A stretch of 64,000 nt of DNA from Escarpia spicata (taxonomy: Eukaryota > Annelida > Polychaeta > Sabellida > Siboglinidae), in contig OZ023205.1 of assembly GCA_963995525.1 (NCBI GenBank), positions 58,544,000-58,607,999 of the forward strand, in the 5' to 3' direction. Of this stretch, positions 24,985-37,849 are shown piece by piece. The position numbers and the translations under genes were made by a program. The notes below the pieces were generated by a model. That model was given only the letters and a program-made list of their open reading frames with translations, ran no database searches and was not told the DNA's origin. The first letter of the stretch is position 1. The number at the start of each line of letters is the position of its first letter.

Positions 24985-26440
24985 CCCAATAATTACATAC
25001 CTTGTACAGGGATGCATAATATCATACCTTGTACAGGGATGCAAAATAACATACCTTGTACAGGTATACATAATTACATACATTGTACAGGGATGCATAA
25101 TAACATACCTTGTACAGGGATGCATAATAACATACCTTGTACAGGGATGCATAGTTACATACATTGTACAGGGATGCATAATTACATACTTTGTACAGGG
25201 ATGCATAGTAACGTACCTTGTACAGGGATACATAATAACATACCTTGTACAGGGATGCATAATAACATACCTTGTACAGGGATGCATAATAACATACCTT
25301 GTACAGGGATACATAATTACATACATTGTACAGGGATGCATAATTACATACCTTGTACAGGGATGCATAATAACATACCTTGTACAGGGATGCATAATTA
25401 CATACCTTGTACAGGGATGCATAGTAACGTACCTTGTACAGGGATACATAATAACATACCTTGTACAGGGATGCATAATAACATACCTTGCACAGGGATG
25501 CATAATAACATACCTTGTACAGGGATGCATAATAACATACCTTGTACAGGAATACATAATTACATACCTTGTACAGGGATACATAGTAACGTACCATGTA
25601 CAGGGATGCATAATAACATACCTTATACAGGGATACATAATAACATACCTTGTACAGGGATGCATAGTAACGTACCTTGTACAGGGATACATAATAACAT
25701 ACCTTGTATAGGGATGCATAATAACATACCTTGTACAGGGATACATAATAACATACGTTGTACAGGGATACATAATTACGTACCTTGTACAGGGATACAT
25801 AATAACATACGTTGTACAGGGATGCATAATTACATACCTTGTACAGGGATGCATAATTACATACCTTGTACAGGGAAACATAATAACATACCTTGTACAG
25901 GGATACATAATTACATACCTTGTACAAAGATGCATAATTACATACCTTGTACAGGGATACATAATTACATACCTTGTACAGGGATACATAATAACATACC
26001 TTGTACAAGGATGCATAATAACATTCCTTGTACAGGGATACATAATTACATACCTTGTACAGGGATGCATAATTACATACCTTGTACAGGGATACATAAT
26101 AACATACCTTGTACAGGGATACATAATTACATACCTTGTACAGGGATGCATAATTACATACCTTGTACAGGGATACATAATTACATACCTTGTACAGGGA
26201 TGCATAGTAACATACCTTGTACAGGGATGCATAATTACATACCTTGTACAGGGATACATAATAACATACCTTCTACAGGGATGCATAATTACATACCTTG
26301 TACAGGGATGCATAGTAACATACTTTGTACAGGGATACATAATAACATACCTTGTACAGGGATACATAATAACATACCTTGTACAGGGATACATAATTAC
26401 ATACCTTGAACAGGGATACGTAATTGCATACCTTGTACAG
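24985..26440. repeat. 27-bp minisatellite, about 53 copies
   Basis: Units of 27 bp follow the pattern CATACCTTGTACAGGG then ATGCATAATTA, with recurring alternatives G/A (ATGCAT or ATACAT), A/T (AATAA or AATTA) and GT for AT. Because 27 is divisible by three and the unit lacks stops in several frames, open frames of 465 (+) and 566 (-) codons run through it as nine-residue repeats. The sequence outside shows no splice or start support, so I treat it as noncoding. Confidence 0.95.
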
Positions 26441-26599
26441 AGATTTTGGGGCCATCGCGAAATGCATATCTTACGTTCTACTATAGCGAGTTTCACGTAT
26501 CGTGTAAGACTACGATCAATATAATGAAGAGATGCAAGAGACAATAATGTATACAAATGTATTTGCCATAATGATATATTACATTAATTGTTCTTAGTG
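26441..26599. other. Spacer between the minisatellite and the BEL/Pao remnant
   Basis: No feature seen. Confidence 0.4.
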
Positions 26600-27220
26600 T
26601 TATTAAATCTTATAACTTTACAATGTTAGGCAATTGTCGACAGGCAATTGAAATTCTGCAAAAACGATTTCGACGTCCATTCCAGATTGTCAAGTCATGT
26701 ATGGATCGACTTATCGAGAGGCCACAGTTGTCATTGTATGACCCGAAAGGCCTACCGGAGTTCTCAGATCGGTTCGAGTCTACATACCAAACGCTGGACG
26801 ACCAAGAGTTGCTTCCAGAAGCAAACACACAAACACATTTGAGAGCCATATTGGACCGACTCCCTGTCAGTTAGCAGGATAGATGGGTGCGTCGTGTAAT
26901 GGATCTTGAAAGCGCGGGGCAGAGCCCGAAGCTTGAAGACAGACGTGGGGCGCTTCATTCAAAATTTAGCCAGAGCGCTAAATCACACAGTCTTCGCCAT
27001 TCGGTCGACCGGTAGCAGCAGTTCCAGTAAACCTACTGGCAGGAAATATAATGACTTCAAGAAAGGTACAAATGTATCTACTGCCTTCAACAGGGTAACT
27101 ACACTTTCCACCCAAGTCGCCAAAAGTGTGGAAGGTATGAATGGCAAGGAGAAGCAGGATGACGGGTATCATGTGTCAGGTACTAGAGACAGTAAGGAAT
27201 GCACCCAACCCAATTTCTCG
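26600..27220 (+). pseudogene. BEL/Pao LTR-retrotransposon gag-like remnant
   Basis: The + strand reads A-I-E-I-L-Q-K-R-F-R-R-P and I-V-K-S-C-M-D-R-L (26640-26715), then Q-T-H-L-R-A-I-L-D-R-L-P near 26830-26865 and, in a shifted frame, D-R-W-V-R-R near 26878. A basic serine-rich region follows, as in the gag-like N-terminal part (DUF1759-type) of BEL/Pao polyproteins. A stop after L-P-V-S and a frame change break it. No protease, RT, integrase or LTRs are seen. It runs directly into the 195-bp tandem array. Confidence 0.75.
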
Positions 27221-28200
27221 AGCAGCTCGACGAATAAGAAAAGTCTTCAATTCCCATCAGAACGGACAAGTACACGCACGAAACGATCAGACAGCGTCGG
27301 ATTAATTTCAAACAATTAGTATGTCCACATAGATGCCTTGAAAATATTTATAATTGCACATGCATGTACGTCCAGATCTGCTCGATAAATAACGAACGAA
27401 GTAGGCGTTATTTCGGGAGCAGCTCGACGAATAAGAAAAGTCTTCATTTCCCATCAGAACGGACAAATACTGGCACGAAACGATTCAACAGCGTCGGATT
27501 GACTTCAACCAATTAGTATGTTCACGTAGATGCCTTGACAATAATTCTAAGTGCACATGCATGCACGTCCAGATCTGCTTGATAAATAGCAAACGAAGTC
27601 GGCGTTATTTCTCGAGCAGCTCGACGAATAAGAAAAGTCTTCAATTCCCTTCAGAACGAACAAATACAGGCACGAAACGATCAGACAGCGTCGGATTTAC
27701 TTCAAACAATTATTATGTCCACGTAGGTGCCTTGAAAATAGTTCTAAATGCACATGCATGCACATCCAGATCTGCTCGATAAATAACGAGCGAAGTCGGC
27801 GTTATTTCTAGAGCAGATCGACGCCAAAAATCTTCATTTCCCAGCAGAACGGACAAATACAGGCACGAAACGATTCAACAGCGTCGTATTTACTTCAAAC
27901 AATTAATATGTCCACGTAGATGCCTTGAAAATATTTCTAAGTGCACATGTATGCATGTCCAGATCTGCTCGATAAATAACGAACGAAGTCGGCGTTATTT
28001 CTCGAGCAGCTCGACGAATAAGAAAAGTCTTCATTTCCCATCACAACGGACAGATACAGGCACGAAACGTTCAGACTGCATCGGATTTACTTCAAACAAT
28101 TAGTATGTCCACGTCGATGCCTTGAAAATATTTCGAAGTGCACATGAATGCACGTCCAGATCTGCTCGATAAATAACTAACGAAGTCGGCGTTAGGGGTC
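27215..28200. repeat. Tandem array with a unit of about 195 bp, five copies
   Basis: Units begin near 27219, 27414, 27611, 27808 and 28001 with CTCGAGCAGCTCGACGAATA. They contain GCACGAAACGATCAGACAGC, TATGTCCACGTAGATGCC and CCAGATCTGCTCGATAAATA. A partial related copy lies at 28645-28715. Each unit carries related inverted motifs (CGAGCAGCTCG and CAGATCTGCTCG). Short open frames in it are by-products. Confidence 0.93.
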
Positions 28201-29696
28201 AGCCCACTGTTGGTTTTCCCATAAGCGACTATGTTAACGTTTTGTCTGATTATAAGAAAAAATGACCTATAAAATGTCTTAAACTTCTCACCTGCTGTTA
28301 TCATCATCTCATTGACATGCCGATAGATTTTAACAAAAAACTGCATACTTCCAGCTCTCATAAAATGCCTGTATGTGTGACACCCGTCAATATTTACAAA
28401 TGCCGGCAAGAATTACTCCGCAAACAGGTCACACAGACAAATTGCTGCCAAACATCCTTCCGCTTATTCAAATCATCTAGAAATCCACCATTTTACAGTC
28501 AACACCTTCTATAATCACACATGAAAATCTCCCTACTCAAATGCACTTATGTCACAGCATGTGAATTTGGTAAAAAATCATTTCTAAAAAATACACTGCA
28601 CTTTTCTTCGGACAGGAAGTCTAACTAGAACATGACCCCGTTATTTCTCGAGAAGCTCGACGAATAAGCAATTTGATTGGTCATTACAACTTCCGGTCTG
28701 CTCGATAAATAGTTGACCAGCCACTATGTTTTAGTGATTCCGCCATACATGTGTGTCGCCTGAGATTGTTGTGCTCCAGTTTACTTTTGAATATATACAT
28801 AAATCGAGGTTGGTGAAATATTGCACCCTGTACTATGTCGCCAAATCTTGATGTTTCTCTTGGACTTTGTGTCCTATGAGTAGCAGTTTTGATCAAGTAT
28901 TGCCTGTTTGATGTAATGCTTTGTTGTAACTTTGTTGTTCGTTCCGCTAAACCATGATGGGTGATAGTATCAGGCAATACATTTTATTTAACTAGTTGGT
29001 CGCAAGCCATGCTTTTAGAGAAAACCTTTATCTATGGCGACCAACCTTAATGTTGGACTTGGATGACATCTGTCCCGTAGTTAGTCGCTAGCTGGTGACA
29101 CTGTTTTGGCCAAATCTCAGTGACGGTTCACAACTAAGTTGTTTGCACTGTAGGTTGTTGGCAGTTGCTGTAATCCACTGCCACTAATAGCTGAATAACC
29201 GTTTGAATAATTAGTGTATAATTATGTGTAGTTCTTTAGCTGGTTTCTACTCCACAGGACAGTGAAAGGTAGAGACTAAAAAGTGAATTGTTGTCAATGT
29301 GTCAGATGTCCTATATAATGTTTTGACTGCTGTAATTGTATTGTTTTTTGAGTGATTGACACCCAGGTAATAATGATGTATTTTGTATTATGAAGGCCGA
29401 GTACCGGTTATTGTTGTTGACGGTTGTTGTTCTCCTAGGGTTTCAGTGGTTGTTGTTTTGGTATTGTTTTATCGGTTTTAGAAATTTAGTGTTGTTTTGT
29501 GTCAAGTTGAGAATAAATTAGTGTGTGTGGTACACGTGAAGTAATAAATTATTTCATAATTGTTATTAAACTTTATCATCCTGAATTACTCTTGTCTTTT
29601 CCCTGACATCTTTCATATAATAACTTTGTTTATATTCTACATATACAGTAATCATTATTACTGTGGACTATTGAAACTCTTGTATTGTATTAGTAA
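28201..29696. other. No recognised gene
   Basis: Apart from the partial 195-bp unit near 28645-28715, nothing is recognised. T-rich and TTG-rich sequence occupies 28900-29500. Confidence 0.4.
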
Positions 29697-29711
29697 GCAC
29701 ACACATACACA

Positions 29712-29777
<66 letters not shown>

Positions 29778-29815
29778 TACACACACACATACACACACAC
29801 ACACACATACACACA

Positions 29816-29901
<86 letters not shown>

Positions 29902-29937
29902 TACACACACACACATACACACACACACACACGCACG

Positions 29938-29971
<34 letters not shown>

Positions 29972-29972
29972 A

Positions 29973-30066
<94 letters not shown>
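29697..30066. repeat. Compound (CA)n-(TA)n-(GT)n microsatellite, self-complementary
   Basis: About 260 bp of CA with regular ACATAC interruptions is followed by CATATATATATATAAATATA and about 85 bp of pure GT. The CA and GT blocks are complementary, so the locus can form a long hairpin. Confidence 0.97.
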
Positions 30067-30069
<3 letters not shown>

Positions 30070-30235
30070 CGTACGTGTTTTCGTTAAGCTATCCTTTCCT
30101 AGAGAGCATTTTCTTCTACCTGAAATAATTGAGTGGTGATCAGTTTACCAGATTCGCCGATGTAGACGAATGGTTTATTACTCCACAGATGGGTGCATGT
30201 ACGCTAGTAGCAGCAGCAGCAATAGTAATTATAAT
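30067..30235. other. Spacer; short AGC repeat
   Basis: A short AGCAGCAGCAGC run occurs near 30209. It is probably the simple-repeat tail of the minus-strand LINE end that follows. Confidence 0.4.
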
Positions 30236-30310
30236 CTTATTATAATCGAGCTTGCGTATGAAGGGTAAGATTTCCCTCTTAGGCGGCTTGAACCTCGAGC
30301 GCCAAACTTT
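30236..30310 (-). mobile_element. 3'-end fragment of an RTE-like LINE
   Basis: ATAATCGAGCTTGCG, CCCTCTTAGGCGGCTTGAAC and CTCGAGCGCCAAA match, in the same orientation, the 3' end of the longer element at 33935-34015. This is a severely 5'-truncated sister copy. Confidence 0.7.
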
Positions 30311-31789
30311 CAGGGATTAATCTACGACCCCTGGAATAGGACGTGCCCACATATCTTTTTTCAAAATACCCCATATATGTAAAGAAAATTTTGTGGGTTA
30401 AATCATTTCGTTCCTTAACGGTTCTGAACTTAAAACGTAATGGGCACATAATACGTAAAACGTAATATACACGTAATACGTAAACCGTAACCTAACAATT
30501 GCAGGAACGATGCGCGCGGCAAAAACGGCTGCATGTGGAGTATGTTTATCCTCATGCCAATATAATAGCAATATGAATAATATTTGACAATTCTACACTA
30601 TCACGACTAGGGCCTATCGACTGACGTGAACTTCACATTCTCACCGACCTTCGTCATTTTGAACAAACAACAAATATCTGCGAACGCGTTATGGTGTTTA
30701 TGTAACGATGCTCTGTGTTTTCTAACATTTTGTAAATATTACTTTCACGACTGTCTACTACCACAGCATCCCGTCGGGTGACGGGATTTTTGCTTGTAAT
30801 AATAATAATAATAATGTTTTTTGCGCCAAACCTTCGGAAGCCAAGCTCAGAGGCGCATTAAGACAAAAAGGTTGGTCAATCTCAAAATAAATCAATTAAC
30901 CGTATTAAAGTTGTCAATAGATGTATCGTGTTTATTCCCATGTCAGAGTCATTTACATTCAAAGCAACTGGCTTCACCACGTGGCAGGCTATGTAACAAC
31001 CTATAAACAGTCTACGATATAAGGCATAAAATGTCAAGGGCCAACCGAGCTCGTACTCTGAAAATGTTGCGGGCTGCTGTCATCTTGAAAGGTCTGCGGA
31101 ACTGTAGTTCAAACAGTCAACGTAAATGCAACAGTATTTTGTTAATGCACCATTATAAACATCATTAAAATAAATACTTTTTACATATTTAAAAACAAAT
31201 TCAATGGATAAAAGGAATTTTGAATAGGTGCTAGTCGCTAACGTCATGGAATCGACAGAACGAATGTTTACCGCTAGGCACGTGTGGAAGACAGCAATTT
31301 GGCCCACGCGCTTGTCCGAGAACGTTTACACAACTTAACGAAGATTTACACAACTTAATACAACCGTAGAAGACGCACATTGCGTTGCGGGTCGGCGTCA
31401 CAATCCTAATTCTGTCCAACGTGCACGCAACTACAAGAGTCATCTCAAACTAGCTGGACATGGGCCAAAATTACGGAAACATACGGGAACTCACGAACTA
31501 GCCTTTTTAAATTCTGTACAGTTCATAGTCCCTTTCAAGGCAAAAACAATTGCAAATACTGCATTATAATCTAAGTTAGTTTCACTAACATCAGTATGAT
31601 GTTAAAAAAAATTTCTACGGACCTAGCTCAACTGCATCCCAATATCTTCTCTCAAGTCGTCGACACTCTTTGCACCTGCAATTCTCCAGATTTTGGTTTG
31701 TTTCATAAACGTGCCACCTCAGTTATTGCTGCTCTGTCATCGACATCGTCTCCAGTCTACATTGTTATCCCGTCGTTATTCGCTAGAGG
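30311..31789. other. No recognised gene; includes dispersed-repeat pieces
   Basis: A (TAA)n run at 30798-30816 follows a small GC hairpin (ATCCCGTC/GACGGGAT). The segment 31020-31085 (GGGCCAACCGAGCTCGTA, TGAAAATGTTGCGGGC) resembles 37790-37850, so both belong to a dispersed repeat. No gene is supported. Confidence 0.4.
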
Positions 31790-32760
31790 TATAACACTAC
31801 ATCGAACTATCGATGCATCGCGATAGTCGATGTCGCGATGCAATACTATCGATAGTCATCGCCGATAGCACGGTGAACTATCGATGGTAACTATAGTTGG
31901 ACTTGAGCATCAGCAGGTTTACTTGTGTCGTTGTAATACTATTTACATACGTGATTTTCAACTTTATTACGTAATGTTTACTTATTTACCGATCACAGAT
32001 CCAACGTCAACACTTGTCGATCAAACCAGCGTCACTCACGGATCGCAATTGTGAAACAACTGACTCCAACTGTATGCGATGGCGCAACAACTGACTCCAA
32101 CTGTATGCGATGGCGCAACAACTAACTCCAACTGTATGCGATGGCGCAACAACTGACTCCAACTGTATGCGATGGCGCAACAACTAACTCCAACTGTATG
32201 CGATGGCGCAACAACTGACTCCAACTGTATGCGATGGCGCAACAACTGACTCCAACTGTATGCGATGGCGCAACAACTGACTCCAACTGTATGCGATGGC
32301 GCAACAACTGACTCCAACTGTATGCGATGGCGCAACAACTGACTCCAACTGTATGCGATGGCGCAACAACTGACTCCAACTGTATGCGATGGCGCAACAA
32401 CTGACTCCAACTGTATGCGATGGCGCAACAACTGACTCCAACTGTATGCGATGGCGCAACAACTGACTCCAACTGTATGCGATGGCGCAACAACTGACTC
32501 CAACTGTATGCGATGGCGCAACAACTGACTCCAACTGTATGCGATGGCGCAACAACTGACTCCAACTGTATGCGATGGCGCAACAACTGACTCCAACTGT
32601 ATGCGATGGCGCATCAATTTTGGTTGGGTCCAAGCGATGTGTACCTTAACTCGCATCAAGTACATAAGCATATTTAGCTTCGATGATACTATCGCAATAG
32701 TAATTACAGCTATCGCGATACTATCGCGATAGTAACACTATCCCCGATAGTCACCCCTAT
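31790..32760. mobile_element. Candidate element: CGATAGT-rich ends around a 31-bp tandem array
   Basis: Both flanks of the 31-bp array are packed with ATCGATAG/TATCGCGATAG motifs (31800-31890 and 32680-32755). The outer right end reads CACTATCCCCGATAGTCACC. The left end carries related GATAGTCATCGCCGATAGC blocks. Such motif-dense ends around an internal tandem array are typical of nonautonomous DNA transposons. Exact ends and target duplications are not defined. Confidence 0.4.
32050..32611. repeat. 31-bp minisatellite, about 18 nearly identical copies
   Basis: The unit contains CAACTGACTCCAACTGTATG and CGATGGCGCAA. Copies are essentially identical except two units near the left end with AACTAACTCC. 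A 31-bp unit shifts frame every copy, giving a 31-residue pseudo-repeat in the minus-strand frame 32671-32036. Not coding. Confidence 0.96.
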
Positions 32761-33046
32761 TATCCACGAGCTTAGAGGCACTTTCCCATTCAACTTGTCT
32801 GATATATTGCTGCCGTAACTCCCCCTGCCTTGGTCCATGCATTCGCATCGTCTTGTGTACAGTACGCTTGTGTACCCACCGACAAACGCACGTCATATGT
32901 ATAACCGTCACATCAATGTACACAAAGACACCCGCATACACGTACTTGATCTCTTTCAGCTCCAAAATTAAATTCAACCCCTCTTTCTGTATTGTATGGT
33001 TTCTGTATCGAATATTATTTTGTATTATGCCTTTGGAACATACGTA
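32761..33046. other. No recognised gene
   Basis: No conserved frame was found between the CGATAGT-rich element and the CA microsatellite. Part of the sequence (CCTTGGTCCATGCATTCGCA) resembles 48260-48330, hinting at a dispersed repeat. Confidence 0.35.
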
Positions 33047-33265
<219 letters not shown>

Positions 33266-33454
33266 CCTTTTCTGTTTTCCACCATTATAATAAAATCGGC
33301 AGATATGGCCAAAAATCGGGCGGGCAAACTGGGCCTGTGACTCGTGGCATTTGTTTGCCAGACCAACAGGCATAGTAATGTCTAACGCTGCCCATGCACC
33401 GCATGCCCCTCTATTCAAACATAGCAAATGACAGTCCCGCTTAACCAACTCTCG

Positions 33455-33535
33455 CCCGGCTGTCCGGCTGCCCGACTGCCCGCCTACCCGCCTACCCGCC
33501 TGCCCGACTGCCCCGGCTGCCCGACTTCGCCGATA
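33455..33535. repeat. Short (TGCCCGAC/TACCCGCC)n minisatellite
   Basis: About eight imperfect repeats of an 8-bp unit such as CTGCCCGA and CTACCCGC. High GC for this window. Confidence 0.85.
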
Positions 33536-33934
33536 AACAGTAGTATGGACAAACAAGTGGCGTCGCATTACGGAGATTGAGTAATCGACGGTAGAGAAAT
33601 GGCCACACCGGTGTCGCAAACAAGAGATTACCTACTAAGTAATGTCTACTTATAAAGATATACCGAACTTTGTAAAACACACATTAACACATAATCAGCT
33701 CAATAATGCCCCGAACTGCACATTCTTCGCCCTGACGTGAAGTATGTCTCTACCACAATATAAATTCTTAGTCTACGACGTAAAATTTGCACACACTCCC
33801 AGGACCCAAGTTTAGTATAATATATTATAGGTTCCGTATTCTATGTCACGTGTCTAATCACCCTATCAAATATAAAATCACCCACCCAAATATAAAAAGT
33901 GTATTAATTACTTTTTGAAACAGTGGTATTTGCG
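33536..33934. other. No recognised gene
   Basis: AT-rich spacer before the 3' end of the RTE-like LINE. Confidence 0.4.
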
Positions 33935-36060
33935 TATAATCGAGCTAGCGTGTGCATGCGGGTAGGTCAACATTTCCCTCTTAGACGGCTTGAACCTCGA
34001 GCGCCAAAGTCGAGTCATGTCAAGTCTTCCCTGCCGGCTTCATTTCTTCTTCTATGGTTCTTCTCCAGGTGCCCGTGGTCTGCCTCTTTTCCGTTGTCCA
34101 GGTGGTGTCCGTTTTACAGCGGCGTGTTGTAGGCCGTTTCTGTCCATGCAAAGAACATGGTTAAGCTATCTCCACTTCCTTCGTTTCACTTCATCAACGA
34201 TGTCGTGGACTATGGTGCATTCCAAGATGCTCTTGTTTGTCACATGCTGCTCCCAACGTATTCTCAGGATTCGTATGAGACACCTTCCTTCAAAACCTCT
34301 GAGTCGGCTCGCGATCTTCTCATTGGTTAATCCTCCATGTTTCTGATGCATATATAGTAGTACTGAGCGGACGTTTGATCTGTATATTTTCAGCTTTTTC
34401 TTGGTGTGCAAGGTAGTGGATCTCCAAATGTTGGTGAGTTTGTAGAAGGCTTGTGCTGTCATACCGATCCTGGTGGAAATCTCCTTTTCTGTGTTGCTGT
34501 CTGCTGAGATGAAGTTGCCGAGATACTTGAAGTTGTTCACCTCCCTACGACTTTTCGTCTCACACTTGTCTTTCTTGCACTGCGGGTGCTCATCTTCATG
34601 ACTTTGGTCTTGGTTGGATGTATCTTGAGACCAACTGTTCTTGCTGTCCGTCTACATTGTCTGTATTTTATCTCGGATGCATTTTTTAGAGTGTGACAGG
34701 AAGCCAATATCATCCGCAAAATCTGTGTCTTCGAGTCGTCCCGTTAGTCCCCATACGAGTCCTCTTGGTTGATCACTGGTGGCTTATCTCATGACCCAAT
34801 CGATGACTACTAGAATGAGAAGTGGCGAGATGACACATCCTTGCCTTACACCAGTCCTCACATGAAACCGTTCACTCTGCTGTCCATCATGCCTCACACA
34901 ACACTGGTTGTCTGCGCACATGTCCTTCAGGATGTTGATCACTTTTGGTGGGAAGCCGTATGCCTGTAATATATTCTACATGGATAGGTGGTGGATGCTG
35001 TCAAAGGGGTTTTCAAAGTCGATATAGTAGAGATATGAATTCCACACCAATGACTGTTCAGGAGCACGTCTGCTCTTCCCGGAGTCCTTTCTCAGTGCCT
35101 TTCTTGATTCTTTGTAGAAGTACTTTGCACAAAATTTTGCCTAGTACAGAGAGAAGATTTATACCCCTCTAGTTGCCGCACTCTGTAAGATCACCTTTTA
35201 TTTTGAAGTTTCACGATGACTCCCTTCTTCCATGCCTGTGGCACTCCCTCATCTTCCCACACTTTGTTGGACAGTTCAACGAGTGCATTCGCATTAAGGC
35301 GGGGGTCTGTGACAGCATGTCAGCTGTGATTCTGTCTTCTCCTGGGGCTCTGTTTCCTTCATCTGCCCTCAGGAGTGGTCTACGTTAACTTTTGAATTGT
35401 CTTGTGTTGAAAGATGGTAACACCAATGACTAGTCCATTCTCTGAGCAAGGTTTGCAAAGTGCTCTCCGTTGTCATTTCTCTCACCCATACCTTGTACTC
35501 CCATGCAGGCTTCATATCCTACGTTGTCCGCGCCCACTTTGGCGTTCATATCTCCCATGACAATCAGAATGTCGTGTCGTGGTGTCTTGTCGATTTGCTC
35601 CTGCAGGCGGTTGTAGAATGCATATTCGTCTCCTCATCTGCTTGCTCGGTTGGTGCGTAACACTGAATGATGGTAGTCTTGACAAATTTATAATAAAAAC
35701 TTGCTCTGATGATACGTGAGTTGACTGGTTCCCATTCTATCAGACTTTTCCTGGCGAATGTATCCATGACGAGAGCCATTCCTTCATGATGTTGCCCAGA
35801 ATAGCAGATGGTTTCTCCTGAGGAAAGCGCCATCTTGCAGAGACAGTCTATCCCACTACACCCAGCCCCAGTATATTAATGTTGTATATTTTCATTTCAC
35901 TCATTACTTGTGATGTTTGTCCTGTCTCATACATATTTCACACATTCCACGCTGCCACTCTCACTCTTTGCTTGGGCACTACAAGTGATATTGTCGGAAC
36001 TGAAATTTTCCGTCGGTTTCCGTCCCTGATCGTCATAAGCGGCATAGATGCCTCAGCCCC
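33935..36060 (-). pseudogene. RTE-like LINE, nearly full coding span but broken
   Basis: From right to left on the minus strand: R-V-A-A-W-N-V (35960-35940), the first endonuclease block. Then endonuclease parts with E-W-E-P-V-N-S-R-I-I-R-A, I-I-Q-C-Y-A-P-T (35735-35655) and the R-H-D-I/T motif. Degraded RT spans 35400-34740. The post-RT region follows, with L-K-I-H-P-T-K-T-K-V-M, F-K-Y-L-G-N-F-I-S, S-V-L-L-Y, I-L-R-I-R-W-E-Q-H-V-T-N and the terminal R-R-R-K-W-R-W-L-N-H-like block near 34170. Frameshifts and stops occur throughout. The 3' end (33935-34015) matches the fragment at 30.2 kb. Confidence 0.8.
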
Positions 36061-36071
36061 CGGTTGGCAAC

Positions 36072-36614
<543 letters not shown>

Positions 36615-36761
36615 TGTATCACTCTTTCTATCTTTCTCCCATCCTCACGTATACCTATACCTGTGCCTATCTCGATCTGCCTCTGTCTCCTCTCTGCTTA
36701 TGCCACACGACGATACTTAATCTTTCTTGTGAGCAAACCACCGGGTTGCCATGCAGGCAAG

Positions 36762-36862
36762 GTTGTAATCGAGTTCCCGGAGATCGTACTCGGCAAGTAC
36801 AAAATGATCAGCAGAACCGACGGCAGGCGGATTCCGTGCACACCCGAACAACCAGGGAGGGT
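36762..36862 (+). CDS. Orphan coding-like exon, function unknown
   Basis: Between a plausible acceptor (TTGCCATGCAG before 36762) and a possible donor (GTTG|GTAGTT after 36862) the + strand is open. It uses mostly G/C-ending codons, unlike the AT-rich surroundings, and encodes K-V-V-I-E-F-P-E-I-V-L-G-K-Y followed by an R-T-D-G-R-R-I-P-C segment. I do not recognise the domain. No partner exons were found. It may be a host exon, a captured gene fragment or a repeat. Confidence 0.3.
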
Positions 36863-37849
36863 TCAAGTTGGTAGTTCGCTGTTCTAAAAATAGCCACGTA
36901 ATACTGCGTTCACGTGTTGTGTGGACAGAAGATCACTCCGCCAATCAAACTCTTCAAAAAGGCATCATAAAACTGCTAATACACATAGCCACTAAACTTG
37001 CTAACATGCCTGAACAATGGCATTAACTGAGTGAGTGGAAGGAGTGAGGATGCACCTGCCACTTCTTGCACTATCGCACATAGTTGTCCGTCTTTGTCCT
37101 TGCACTACCCGACTTCTAGTCACAGTCAATCACGAAATCAAAACGCGTCCGTCCTTGCCTGCCGGCGCTTCTTGTTACACGCGCCACTGTGACGTAGTGG
37201 CATAGCAATGCTAGCTCGACTACAAACGTCAAAATGGCGGTGACAAAGCAGACTCTAGGCCAACTTTGGTTTCCCGACGCCAGCTGTAATACACGTCGCT
37301 CGCTGCAACGTCGACTTAGTGTTCTGACCATCCACATGTCAAAACGATAAACTACTAAATATTAGCATAGAAACTTCAAAACAACAATTCAGCGTCCGCG
37401 GTTGCTATGCAATCCTCACCTATTGGGTTAATGGCGTCTTTCTTGAATTGTCCACCACTGGTTGTTGTTGTCTTTACAGCGGATGTGCCCAGCTCACATT
37501 TCCAGTCACATTCAGTCACAACAGCAACACGGTATTACTGGTAATAGGGAATAGTAGGAAAAAGAGTGGATCCCTTCTTACCGGTCGCTTCGTTTCTGAT
37601 GGCCGCCGCCAATGTGACGTCACATAATATCAGAAATTTTACGACGTCACTTCCCTTAATGTCGTCACGTAACTGTGTTAAAATGGCTGTATCAGAACCA
37701 ACGGTATAAAATTCGCATCAGATTTATTCTACAGCACTTGGATTTTCCTAGAACAACTCACGTGCACATCCCTCGCAGTGTTCGACATAAGGCTCAAAAT
37801 GGCAAAGGCCAACCGGGCTTTTAACCTGAAAATGTCGCGGGCCCGACAA
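36863..37849. other. No recognised gene; includes a dispersed-repeat piece
   Basis: The segment 37790-37850 resembles 31020-31085. Nothing else was recognised. Confidence 0.4.

Noticed and set aside
24856..26556. 566-codon open frame on the minus strand (nine-residue repeats)
   Set aside because: It is produced by a stop-free 27-bp minisatellite. Several frames on both strands are equally open, and there is no start, splice or domain evidence.
27215..28200. CRISPR-like array
   Set aside because: Units are about 195 bp and repeat throughout their length, with no unique spacers. It is a satellite in animal DNA.
30775..30800. GC stem-loop followed by a T run, resembling a bacterial terminator
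   Set aside because: The context is eukaryotic. It is followed by a TAA repeat and is more likely the 3' part of a degraded SINE.
32036..32671. Repeat protein of 31-residue units
   Set aside because: The 31-bp minisatellite unit shifts frame each copy. The frame is open by composition only.
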